Notes: a model not told the origin generated them from the letters alone. Shown: positions 1-6,093, counted from the first letter of the stretch. The stretch is 6,740 nucleotides of DNA from Oscillospiraceae bacterium (GCA_017451665.1 JAFTNX010000105.1:1-6740); one strand, 5' to 3'. Translations and numbers: made by a program.

Positions 1-160
1 ACGTTGCCAACGGCAACACCTTAAGTTGTCATATATCTCCCTTCGGGAGCTATGTCAATTGTCCATTGTCAATTGAATAGCAAACGTCATACGCCGTCAC
101 TCATAGGCATTGACCCTTGCACATTATTAAAAAGGCGAGGTGCCCGTGCCGGCTACGGCA
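1..160. repeat. Hairpin-rich intergenic stretch, probable dispersed repeat element
   Basis: This non-coding stretch lies downstream of the ABC operon. It holds three separate short palindromes: GTTGCC/GGCAAC at 3-17 (3-base loop), CTCCC/GGGAG at 37-49 (loop TTC), and GTGCCG/CGGCAC at 146-161 (loop GCTA). Between the second and third lies a run of 7-base tandem repeats (53-73). Such density of small stems and heptamers is typical of mobile or dispersed intergenic repeats rather than of a gene leader. No open reading frame with a ribosome binding site was found. Calling it a dispersed repeat is inference, because only one copy is visible in this window, and its left edge may lie outside it. Confidence 0.45.
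53..73. repeat. Heptamer tandem repeat, three units
   Basis: Three consecutive 7-base units can be read: TGTCAAT (53-59), TGTCCAT (60-66) and TGTCAAT (67-73). The middle unit differs by one base, and a fragment TG follows. On the other strand the units read ATTGACA, ATGGACA, ATTGACA. Short tandem heptamers of this kind are known as dispersed repeats in cyanobacteria (STRR); the similarity is of form only. No function is claimed. Confidence 0.7.
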
Positions 161-161
161 C
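129..161 (-). terminator. Weak candidate terminator of the gntR-ABC operon
   Basis: Read leftward, a 6-bp GC-rich stem (146-151 with 156-161, 4-base loop) overlaps the permease stop codon at 161-163. About 12 bases after the stem there is a run of five T (133-129). A second GTGCC copy at 140-144 can pair with the same right arm. The gap between stem and T-run is longer than in a classical intrinsic terminator, so the hairpin may instead belong to the intergenic repeat. Confidence 0.3.
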
Positions 162-946
162 TATTCTAAGTTGAGTTTCTTTTCCATAAGCTTGCAGGTG
201 CCGATAAAGAATGCTACTGAAAGAATAATCATAATCACAACAGACACAGCCATTGAAAATACGCCTCTCCAGATTTCAGTAATTTCAAACATTTCAGCAA
301 AGCCTTCAATCAGTATATTGTAGAAAAAGCTGCAGATTGTAAGCACCAGGAAGGTTGCAATTCCTGCTGCAACAGATACCCAACGCTTTTTAAGATATGG
401 GAATGAGCTTTCCATAGCAGTCCAGAAAAATCCACAAAGGCTTAATGTGATGATAAATCCAAGAATGCAGAAAAATGAAAGAATGAGTTCTGTGATGGCT
501 GCAGGATGAGCATTCTCAAAGAATTTTCCTACCATCTTCAAAAAGTCTGAAAATTCACCAAGAAGTCCTTCGCCGAAAAGCATAAGACAAATTCCCACAG
601 CTGTTGCTATCATGCAGAAAATTCCCCATGTGAAAGCGTTTAAAAGCTTTGAAGTAACGTGCTGCCAAGGCTTTACAGGAAGAGTGTTCATAAGATAACC
701 CTCGTCAGTAAAGAGATTTTTCTTGAATCTCATCATAGCAGTTCCGAAACCGTAAAAAACAAGTGCGAATGTAAGAATTCCAAAAGCAAAAATAACTACT
801 GCAAATGATGCCTCAAAAATAGGGTGCTTGATATCAAGGACATTCATAATTTTTGTTGCAACAGCAATTACAAAGTAGATTATAAACATCGGCAGTACCG
901 TTCTTGCACTGCAACGAAAATCGTATTTATATAACTTCTTTAACAT
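161..946 (-). CDS. ABC-2 type transporter permease subunit
   Basis: This is a 261-residue integral membrane protein, the membrane half of an ABC transporter whose ATPase is encoded immediately upstream. Six hydrophobic segments can be read at about residues 17-35, 46-70, 101-124, 151-178, 188-210 and 227-250. Between helices 2 and 3 lies a cytoplasmic loop with DEGYLMNTLPVKPWQ (81-95), a motif recurrent in ABC-2 permeases of Firmicutes. There is no signal peptide and no solute-binding domain, so export rather than import is likely; the substrate is unknown. The start at 946 is preceded by a strong AGGGAGGT site at 953-960. The ATG overlaps the last 7 bases of the ATPase gene (ATGTTAA), which suggests translational coupling. 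With one permease and one ATPase gene, the simplest assembly is a dimer of each. I infer a role in cell-envelope stress or antibiotic export from the YtrA-type operon layout. Confidence 0.82.
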   Translation of the reverse strand: MLKKLYKYDFRCSARTVLPMFIIYFVIAVATKIMNVLDIKHPIFEASFAVVIFAFGILTFALVFYGFGTAMMRFKKNLFTDEGYLMNTLPVKPWQHVTSKLLNAFTWGIFCMIATAVGICLMLFGEGLLGEFSDFLKMVGKFFENAHPAAITELILSFFCILGFIITLSLCGFFWTAMESSFPYLKKRWVSVAAGIATFLVLTICSFFYNILIEGFAEMFEITEIWRGVFSMAVSVVIMIILSVAFFIGTCKLMEKKLNLE

Positions 947-1650
947 CTGAATACCTCCCTGAAAAGCTGGTCAACGCTCATTCCGTTTTCTTCTCTGATT
1001 TCGTCAACTGTCTTGTGCATTACAAGTTCGCCGTTTTTAATCATAACTACCTCGTCAAGAACAGTTTCAATGTCTGTGATAAGGTGTGTTGAAATAATAA
1101 CAGTTGCGTTTTCATTGTAGTTTGTGATGATAGTCTTTAAAATGTAATCTCTTGCAGCAGGGTCTACACCAGCGATAGGCTCGTCAAGAAGATAAAGGTC
1201 AGCATCTCTGCTCATTACCAAAATAAGCTGTACCTTTTCCTTTGTACCTTTTGAAAGAGTCTTAATCTTGTCAGCAGGATTGATGTTTAAGCTTTCAAGC
1301 ATCTGCAAAGCTCTCTCACGTTTAAAGTCAGCGTAAAAATCTTCAAACATATCGAGAATGTCAGTTACCTTCATCCATTCAGGTATGTAAGTTCTTTCAG
1401 GGAGATATGAAACCACCTTTTTGGTTTCAACTCCGATTTCCTTCTTGTCAACAAAAATACCACCGTCAGTAGGTGTCAGAAGCCCACAAATGAGCTTGAT
1501 AAGTGTTGTTTTACCACTTCCGTTAGGGCCTAAGAGTCCCACTATGCGACCTCTGTCAATGCTGAGATTAAGTCCCTTGAGCGCTTCCTTCTTGCCGTAT
1601 GATTTCCAGAGATTTCTACAAGCAAGAATGTTGTTTTCCATATTTGTCAT
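940..1650 (-). CDS. ABC transporter ATP-binding protein
   Basis: This is a 236-residue nucleotide-binding subunit that hydrolyses ATP to power the adjacent permease. Motifs in order: Walker A GPNGSGKT (41-48); the Q-loop region YLPE (82-85), where glutamate stands at the usual glutamine position; signature LSKGTKEK (132-139) in place of the classical LSGGQ; Walker B LYLLDEP (152-158); D-loop GVDP (161-164); and switch histidine H189 in ISTHL. The LSKGT form and the glutamate are common in ATPases of the YtrB/BcrA-like exporter branch, so they do not suggest inactivity. The start at 1650 is favoured over the in-frame ATG at 1641 because GGAGGAG lies at 1658-1664. That ATG also overlaps the GntR stop codon (ATGA, 1647-1650), so translation is probably coupled. 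The length is normal for a stand-alone ATPase domain. Confidence 0.92.
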   Translation of the reverse strand: MTNMENNILACRNLWKSYGKKEALKGLNLSIDRGRIVGLLGPNGSGKTTLIKLICGLLTPTDGGIFVDKKEIGVETKKVVSYLPERTYIPEWMKVTDILDMFEDFYADFKRERALQMLESLNINPADKIKTLSKGTKEKVQLILVMSRDADLYLLDEPIAGVDPAARDYILKTIITNYNENATVIISTHLITDIETVLDEVVMIKNGELVMHKTVDEIREENGMSVDQLFREVFRC

Positions 1651-2015
1651 TCTTCTTCTCCTCCAAAATTATTAACTTTATATACAATTTCCTCCAAGCC
1701 ATAACCAAGCTCTGTCATCTGCTCCATAAACTCACAGACAACATTTTCAGCACGGCTTTCTCTTAATTGTAAAATCCTCTTGTCGTCGTAGGTAACAAAT
1801 CTTCCCGACGTACGCTGTGCAAAAATCAGCTGTTCTCTTTCAAGCTCTGAAAGTGCTTTCTGCATTGTGTTAGGATTTACCTGCGCTTCCTCAGCAAGCT
1901 CTCTTACTGCCGGAAGCTTATCCCCTGCCTTGTACTGCCCTGAAATTATTCTTTTCTGAATAACATCCATAATCTGCAGGTAAACAGGTCGGTCATTTGT
2001 AAATTCCCATGCCAT
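1647..2015 (-). CDS. GntR-family transcriptional regulator, YtrA subfamily
   Basis: This is a 122-residue DNA-binding regulator. Residues about 10-76 form a GntR winged helix-turn-helix: PVYLQIMDVIQKRIISGQY, then the typical GDKLPAVRELAEEAQVNPNT recognition region (31-50), then a wing ending near GRFVTYDD (71-78). The remaining roughly 45 residues are too short for a FadR, HutC or MocR effector domain and fit the short helical tail of the YtrA subfamily, which usually dimerises and represses its own ABC-transporter operon. The start at 2015 has a good site (GAGGTGAT, about 2018-2025 on the opposite strand). It is the first gene of the operon and overlaps the ATPase gene by 4 bases. The perfect inverted repeat over its promoter is the likely binding site, so autorepression is expected. 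The inducing signal cannot be read from the sequence. Confidence 0.9.
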   Translation of the reverse strand: MAWEFTNDRPVYLQIMDVIQKRIISGQYKAGDKLPAVRELAEEAQVNPNTMQKALSELEREQLIFAQRTSGRFVTYDDKRILQLRESRAENVVCEFMEQMTELGYGLEEIVYKVNNFGGEEE

Positions 2016-2047
2016 TTAATCACCTCGCATTTATATATTGTATGTCT

Positions 2048-2081
2048 GTATTATTGTATTACTGCCTTAATACAATAATAC
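2048..2081. promoter_or_regulatory. Perfect inverted repeat, probable GntR (YtrA-type) operator
   Basis: Arms GTATTATTGTATT (2048-2060) and AATACAATAATAC (2069-2081) are exact reverse complements of 13 bp, separated by 8 bp. The dyad covers the -10 box of the leftward promoter and the expected transcription start near 2068, where a bound repressor would block RNA polymerase. A dimeric GntR protein is encoded directly downstream, which makes autoregulation the natural reading. That this repressor binds here is inference. Confidence 0.75.
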
Positions 2082-2103
2082 CACCACACGACCTATTTGT
2101 CAA
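2075..2103 (-). promoter_or_regulatory. Sigma-A type promoter of the gntR-ABC operon
   Basis: On the minus strand a consensus -35 box TTGACA (2103-2098) is followed after 17 bp by TATTAT (2080-2075), five of six matches to the -10 consensus. The expected start is near 2068, giving a leader of about 50 bases before the ATG at 2015. The -10 box lies inside the right arm of the inverted repeat. Confidence 0.75.
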
Positions 2104-2125
2104 CTGTTAATTTTGCATAAATAAT
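2097..2125 (+). promoter_or_regulatory. Weak candidate rightward promoter for the phage head genes
   Basis: TTGTCA (2097-2102) followed after 17 bp by AATAAT (2120-2125) gives one mismatch to each consensus box. The -35 box would overlap the -35 box of the leftward gntR promoter almost completely, so the two would compete. Late phage genes often need an activator instead. In an AT-rich intergenic region chance matches are common, so this is only a candidate. Confidence 0.25.
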
Positions 2126-2172
2126 AGTTATATTTTTATTGTGTTTTTATTCATTCATACAAACCGAAAAAC

Positions 2173-2209
2173 TTTTTTAAAAAAAGTTGCACGCTGTTAT
2201 GCAACTTTT
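2173..2209 (-). terminator. Candidate leftward intrinsic terminator
   Basis: AAAAGTTGCA (2182-2191) and TGCAACTTTT (2200-2209) are perfect 10-bp complements with an 8-base loop. Read leftward, the stem runs straight into seven T (2185-2179), as in an intrinsic terminator; read rightward, GGGC follows, so it is not efficient in that direction. The core has only three G-C pairs. No leftward gene lies upstream of it in this window, so it is an orphan or protects the gntR promoter region from read-through. Confidence 0.4.
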
Positions 2210-2256
2210 GGGCGTTTTCCGACTATATGTGAAGGGCTTTTACTTACGCAACAAAA

Positions 2257-2285
2257 TTACAATTGTGATTTCCTTGCAATTGTAA
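2257..2285. repeat. Inverted repeat upstream of the small terminase gene
   Basis: TTACAATTG (2257-2265) and CAATTGTAA (2277-2285) are perfect 9-bp complements with an 11-base spacer. Each arm contains the small palindrome CAATTG, and the two palindrome centres are 17 bp apart. It lies about 40 bases before the terminase start and could be an operator or an RNA stem. No T-run follows, so it is not a terminator. Function is unknown. Confidence 0.45.
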
Positions 2286-2315
2286 CGACTGAAAAAAACC
2301 GAACAGCACAAAAAA

Positions 2316-2322
2316 GAAAGGA
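2316..2322 (+). promoter_or_regulatory. Ribosome binding site that decides the non-canonical terminase start
   Basis: GAAAGGA sits in the same A-rich context as the sites of the portal and capsid genes (AAAGGAG). The next codons in the terminase frame are ACG (overlapping the site), ACC, ATT at 2328 and ATC at 2331. The spacing is 5 bases to ATT and 8 to ATC, both workable. There is no ATG, GTG or TTG within reach, which is why a rare start is proposed. Confidence 0.6.
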
Positions 2323-2327
2323 CGACC

Positions 2328-2813
2328 ATTATCAGTCAAAGCGAAATTAAAAACCTCTTTGCTCTGTTTTATGCGTCAGGCAAAAACGTAAAGGAGTCTG
2401 CCCTCCTTGCAGGTCTTAGTGAAGAAAATGCTGAACGTGAGGGTTTAAAGCTTTTAAAACTCCGTTCCACACAAAAGCTCATTAAACGCTACCGTGAAAA
2501 CAGCTTTTCTGATGAGGACGCTGTAAAGTGTGGACTTTCACGCCTTGCATTCGGAGAGATAAATGACATTATGGAAGTTTTGTTGTCCGACGAGCCGATA
2601 GGACTTCACCGACTTTTTAAAATGAATTTCTTTCAGATTAGCGAGGTTAAGAAGGTCAAGGGTGGTGGCATTGAAGTCAAGCTTTTTGACAGACAAAAGG
2701 CCATGGAAAAACTCCTTGAAATTATTGAAAAATCAAAAAGCCGTGCCGACGCCGATGATTTTTTTGACGCACTTAAAACCTCAGCAGAGCTTCAGGGGAG
2801 TGACGAAGAGTGA
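2328..2813 (+). CDS. Phage terminase small subunit (non-ATG start)
   Basis: This is a 161-residue protein if read from ATT at 2328 (160 from ATC at 2331). The small terminase binds the packaging site on phage DNA and hands it to the large subunit. Residues about 8-55 form a helix-turn-helix with the family pattern: an A..AGLS turn (ALLAGLS, 25-31) followed by A...GLKLLKLRSTQKLI (35-52). The C-terminal part has DRQKAMEKLLEIIE (121-134), resembling the helix that follows in Terminase_2 proteins, and ends in an acidic tail. An ATG exists only at 2571 and would remove 81 residues, including the whole DNA-binding domain. The frame is open back to the TAA at 2283-2285, and GAAAGGA lies at 2316-2322. 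The stop overlaps the large terminase start (GTGA, 2810-2813). A sequencing error or a decayed start codon are alternatives. Confidence 0.75.
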   Translation: MISQSEIKNLFALFYASGKNVKESALLAGLSEENAEREGLKLLKLRSTQKLIKRYRENSFSDEDAVKCGLSRLAFGEINDIMEVLLSDEPIGLHRLFKMNFFQISEVKKVKGGGIEVKLFDRQKAMEKLLEIIEKSKSRADADDFFDALKTSAELQGSDEE

Positions 2814-4078
2814 AAAAACTCACCCCCTTTTCAAAAAAACAGCTTAAAGCCATGCTCTGGTGGAGTATGAAAAAAAGCTGTGATTTTGATGCAATAATCG
2901 CAGACGGTGCAGTAAGAAGTGGAAAAACCTTTTCCATGTCGCTGGGATTTATTTTCTGGTCGATGAAAAGCTTTGACAAAATGAGCTTTGCAATCTGCTC
3001 AAAAACAATCAAATCTGCAAGAAGAAATGTAGTAAAACCCCTTTTTGATTTTCTTGTCGGTCTTGAGGTATTCACGGTCAGGGATTACCTGTCAAAAGGC
3101 TATTTTGAAATCACTATGGGCAAAAAAATAAATCGCTACTACATTTTTGGTGGGCGTGACGAATCAAGTGCGTCGCTTATTCAGGGGATAACCCTTTCGG
3201 GACTTTTTCTTGACGAAACAGCACTTATGCCACGCTCATTTGTAGAACAGGCAATTGCAAGATGCTCAGTTACAGGCTCAAAACTCTGGTTTAACTGTAA
3301 CCCTGACAACCCATACCACTGGTTCAAGGAGGAATGGATTGACAAGGCCACAGAAAAAAACTGCCTTTATCTTCACTTTGAGCTGTCCGACAATCCTTCC
3401 CTTTCCCCGAAAATTATAAAACGCTATCACACATTATATTCGGGAGCTTTCTATCAGCGTTTTGTATTAGGAAAATGGTGTGGTGTCGAAGGACTTGTTT
3501 ACCCCTTTTTCAACAAGGACATTCACTGTGTCGGTGAATTACCACTCAGCTTTTCAAGATTTGTTATGTCGGTTGACTATGGGACAGTAAACCCTACTTC
3601 GGCAGGCCTTTGGGGAAAAAATGACAAGGTTTGGTACAGAGTGGGAGAATACTATTTTGATTCAAAAAAGGAAGGCTTTCAACGGACAGACGAGGAACAT
3701 TATAAAGGCATTTTAAAACTCAGTCAAATGGCTTCGGAATACGGACTTAAGGTTGACACGATAGTGTGCGACCCGTCAGCTGCAAGCTTTATAGAATGTA
3801 TCAGAAGACACGGCGAAATTAAAGTACTGCCTGCAAAAAACGACGTCATCAGCGGAATAAGAAAGGTCAGCGACGCCTTAAATCAAGGAAAAATCAAGAT
3901 TTATAAAGGCTGTCGTGACGCACTCAGGGAGTTTTCCCTTTACGCCTGGGACGAAAAATCAAAAAGCGATTCGCCCATTAAGGAAAATGACCATTCAATG
4001 GACGACATTCGCTACTTTGTAACACGTTTTCTTGATGAAAACGATGATAATTTCTGCGTTTTATCGGTTTTACGCTAA
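2810..4078 (+). CDS. Phage terminase large subunit
   Basis: This 422-residue protein is the packaging motor: it cuts concatemeric phage DNA and pumps it through the portal using ATP. The ATPase domain shows Walker A GAVRSGKT (33-40), Walker B LFLDE with D135 and E136 (132-136), and the coupling region LWFNCNPDNPYHWF (159-172). The nuclease domain shows three acidic clusters expected of the RNase H-like fold: D256 in SVDYGT, D321 in VCDPSA, and D398/D399 in HSMDDIRY. The motif set fits the PBSX/SPP1-like terminase branch and the length is full. It starts with GTG at 2810, preceded by AGGGGAG at 2794-2800, and overlaps the small terminase stop by 4 bases. Lysine is mostly AAA early in the gene. 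All catalytic residues I can place are present, so it looks intact. Confidence 0.93.
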   Translation: MKKLTPFSKKQLKAMLWWSMKKSCDFDAIIADGAVRSGKTFSMSLGFIFWSMKSFDKMSFAICSKTIKSARRNVVKPLFDFLVGLEVFTVRDYLSKGYFEITMGKKINRYYIFGGRDESSASLIQGITLSGLFLDETALMPRSFVEQAIARCSVTGSKLWFNCNPDNPYHWFKEEWIDKATEKNCLYLHFELSDNPSLSPKIIKRYHTLYSGAFYQRFVLGKWCGVEGLVYPFFNKDIHCVGELPLSFSRFVMSVDYGTVNPTSAGLWGKNDKVWYRVGEYYFDSKKEGFQRTDEEHYKGILKLSQMASEYGLKVDTIVCDPSAASFIECIRRHGEIKVLPAKNDVISGIRKVSDALNQGKIKIYKGCRDALREFSLYAWDEKSKSDSPIKENDHSMDDIRYFVTRFLDENDDNFCVLSVLR

Positions 4079-4117
4079 AAGAAAAAAGCCCTTCATAAAA
4101 AAAGAAAGGAGATTCAG

Positions 4118-5275
4118 ATGAAACCTATTTTCAAAAAGGAAAAGCTTGATAAAAGCTTTGAGCCTCCTGTGGTAAACGCTGCACAGCCTTATGACAGCTA
4201 CTTTAACGTAATGACAACTGGCGCTACATTTGAGCGTGAGCTTTATTCAAAGGTGAGAGCAACCCTCCCGGTAGTTGACGCTGCAATGGGAAAAATCATC
4301 AGACTTGTGGGGAATTTCTCAATCAAGACTGACGACGAAGCTATAAACGAGCTTCTTTGTGATTTTAAGGACGATGTAAAGGTAAATCTTTCGTCAGCGT
4401 CTTTGGGTAGCTTTCTTGAGGAATACCTTGACAACCTGCTCACCTATGGTAAGGCTGTGGGAGAAATTTTAGTTGACGAAAACACAGGCGAGGTTATGGG
4501 ACTTGTAAATTCAGACAGCGAGAATTTTCACGTCAGAGCAGGAAAAAATCCTGTTGACCGTATTTATTATGTCAAAAACGGAAAGCGTGAAAAAATTCTT
4601 ACAAATCCCGACAAAATCCTTTTTACAGCACTTAATCCTACCTATAAAAACCCTGAGGGGGTATCCCTTTTAAGAGGTGTGCCAAGACTCGGCGAAATCC
4701 TTATGAAGATGTACAGCTGTATTGGTAAGAATTTTGACCGTGTGGGGAATGTAAGATACGCTGTGACCTACAAGCCGTCAAATGAATCTGACGGAATGTT
4801 TTCAAAGGAGAGAGCTGCCATTATTGCCAAGGAATGGAGCGACGGTATGTATTCTGCAAAACACGGAATTGTCAAGGATTTTGTGGCTGTGGGAGATATC
4901 GACATCAAGGTTATTGGTGCTGAAAATCAGCTTATCGACACGGAAATTCCTGCAAGACAGCTTACAGAACAGATACTTTCAAAGCTGTCAATTCCTCCGT
5001 TTCTTCTCGGACTCAACTGGACAAGCACAGAAAGAATGTCTGCCCAGCAGGTTGACATTTTAACAAGTGAACTTGAATATTACCGTCGCCTTTTAAATCC
5101 TGTAATCAGACAGATTTGTGGGGTATTTTTAAAGGCACAGGGATATGACGGAAAATTCAGGATTATCTGGGACAACATCAATCTTCAGGACGAGTCAGAG
5201 CTTGCAAAGGCACGCCTTAACAATGCTCAGGCAGAGGCTCTGGAAATTGAAAACGAAAAGAAGAAAGGAGAATAA
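4118..5275 (+). CDS. Phage portal protein
   Basis: This is a 385-residue subunit of the dodecameric ring at the capsid vertex through which DNA enters and leaves and to which the terminase docks. Family signs are NPEGVSLLRGV (178-188), matching the conserved NP.G.S segment of portal proteins, and the stretch 282-298, LTEQILSKLSIPPFLLG, which matches the wing/crown motif ending in P..LLG. It is followed by TSTERMSAQQVDILTSELEY (302-321) and a helical, highly charged C-terminus. The protein is at the short end of the family but shows no break. The ATG at 4118 has AAAGGAG at 4105-4111. The 39-base gap after the large terminase gene is the longest inside the phage block and has no terminator. Position between terminase and protease supports the call. 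Confidence 0.88.
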   Translation: MKPIFKKEKLDKSFEPPVVNAAQPYDSYFNVMTTGATFERELYSKVRATLPVVDAAMGKIIRLVGNFSIKTDDEAINELLCDFKDDVKVNLSSASLGSFLEEYLDNLLTYGKAVGEILVDENTGEVMGLVNSDSENFHVRAGKNPVDRIYYVKNGKREKILTNPDKILFTALNPTYKNPEGVSLLRGVPRLGEILMKMYSCIGKNFDRVGNVRYAVTYKPSNESDGMFSKERAAIIAKEWSDGMYSAKHGIVKDFVAVGDIDIKVIGAENQLIDTEIPARQLTEQILSKLSIPPFLLGLNWTSTERMSAQQVDILTSELEYYRRLLNPVIRQICGVFLKAQGYDGKFRIIWDNINLQDESELAKARLNNAQAEALEIENEKKKGE

Positions 5276-5283
5276 AGCTTTTG
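5264..5283 (+). promoter_or_regulatory. Ribosome binding site fixing the TTG start of the protease gene
   Basis: AAAGGAG (5264-5270) lies in the last codons of the portal gene, 10 bases before TTG at 5281. The same 10-base spacing is seen before the capsid gene ATG. The next in-frame ATG, at 5320, has no comparable site, so TTG is preferred. Confidence 0.65.
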
Positions 5284-6093
5284 GAAATCTTAAAGGCATT
5301 TGATACCGACAGCGAGGTTATGGAAAAAATCAATCGCTTTACAAGAAGAACTCTTTCAAAGGAAGAGGTTTACGCATTTCCTGTAATTCTTTGCGATAAT
5401 GAAATTGACCGTGACGGAGAGAGATTTTCTGTATCTGCACTCAAAGACCTTGCAAAGCTCTTTATCGGAAAAACGGGTATCTTTGACCACAACCCAAAGG
5501 GAGAAAACCAGACCTCACGAATTTTTGACACTGAGGTAAAAACATTCCCCGAAAAAATCACTCAGGCAGGCGAACCCTACACCTGCATTGAGGCGAGAGC
5601 GTACATTCTGAGAAGCGACAAAAATCGTGACCTTATCAACGAAATCGACGGAGGTATCAAAAAAGAGGTTTCTGTTTCCTGCTCTGTTAAGGAAGAAATC
5701 TGTTCAATCTGTAAGCAGGACAGACGCAAAAAAATGTGCCCTCACATCAAGGGTAAAACTTACGGAGGAAAGGTTTGTCACATCATTTTAAACAACCCTA
5801 CCGACGCTTATGAATTCAGCTTTGTGGCAGTTCCCGCACAGAAAAATGCAGGGGTTATAAAGTGCCACAAGGAAAATTCACTTAAAAATGAAGTAGCAAA
5901 GCTTCTTCACAGCTATGACACGGTGCTTTCAGGAGAGGCTATTGAAAAAATAGTAAATTCACTTTCTGAAAGTGAGCAAAAAGCCCTTAAAACCGAGCTT
6001 TCCGATAAGCTGTCAAGGCGAATTACTTCACAGCTTATTGACAGCTTGAACACCATTTCAAACAACGACAACTCATCATATTCATTAAAGTAA
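5281..6093 (+). CDS. Phage prohead protease, probably with scaffold-like tail
   Basis: This is a 270-residue protein read from TTG at 5281. It should process the capsid precursor and any scaffold during head maturation. Visible family features are an N-terminal beta-rich start (VYAFPVILCDNEIDRDGERF, 30-49), a candidate catalytic histidine H70 in IFDHNPKG, a candidate catalytic serine S131 or S133 in KKEVSVSCSV, and the closing motif AVPAQKNAGVIK (183-194) typical of HK97-type prohead proteases. Between the serine and that motif lies C141-x2-C144-x8-C153-x-H155, with further C166 and H167: a possible metal site. Residues about 200-260 are charged and helical and may serve as scaffold, since no separate scaffold gene stands before the capsid gene. 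It begins 5 bases after the portal stop. Protease assignment rests on motif pattern and gene order, so the catalytic pair is tentative. Confidence 0.78.
   Translation: MEILKAFDTDSEVMEKINRFTRRTLSKEEVYAFPVILCDNEIDRDGERFSVSALKDLAKLFIGKTGIFDHNPKGENQTSRIFDTEVKTFPEKITQAGEPYTCIEARAYILRSDKNRDLINEIDGGIKKEVSVSCSVKEEICSICKQDRRKKMCPHIKGKTYGGKVCHIILNNPTDAYEFSFVAVPAQKNAGVIKCHKENSLKNEVAKLLHSYDTVLSGEAIEKIVNSLSESEQKALKTELSDKLSRRITSQLIDSLNTISNNDNSSYSLK

Larger units (their letters stand above)
2016..2327. other. Gene-free junction between cellular operon and phage module
   Basis: These 312 bases separate the divergent gntR operon from the first phage gene. They hold the gntR promoter and its inverted repeat, a weak rightward promoter candidate, a leftward terminator-like hairpin, a second inverted repeat and the terminase ribosome binding site. 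The only open frame of note (2141-2350) has no ribosome binding site and no recognisable product. If the phage block is a prophage end, an attachment site would lie here, but the matching copy at the other end is outside the window. Confidence 0.5.

Noticed and set aside
37..49. CTCCC-TTC-GGGAG hairpin as a terminator
   Set aside because: No T-run follows on either strand; it fits better as part of the intergenic repeat.
2293..2299. A AAA AAC heptamer that could be a -1 frameshift site leading into the small terminase
   Set aside because: A -1 shift from the 2141-2350 frame leads to the third frame, not to the terminase frame; a +1 shift would be needed.
2141..2350. Open frame of 69 codons on the plus strand ahead of the terminase
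   Set aside because: It has no ribosome binding site, runs through two inverted repeats and resembles no protein I recognise; its end overlaps the small terminase in another frame.
2571..2813. Small terminase starting at ATG 2571 (80 residues)
   Set aside because: It would leave out the helix-turn-helix region that is clearly coded upstream in the same open frame, and no good ribosome binding site precedes it.
2773..3075. 100-codon frame on the minus strand across the terminase genes
   Set aside because: It is a shadow of the well-supported terminase frames and has no recognisable product.
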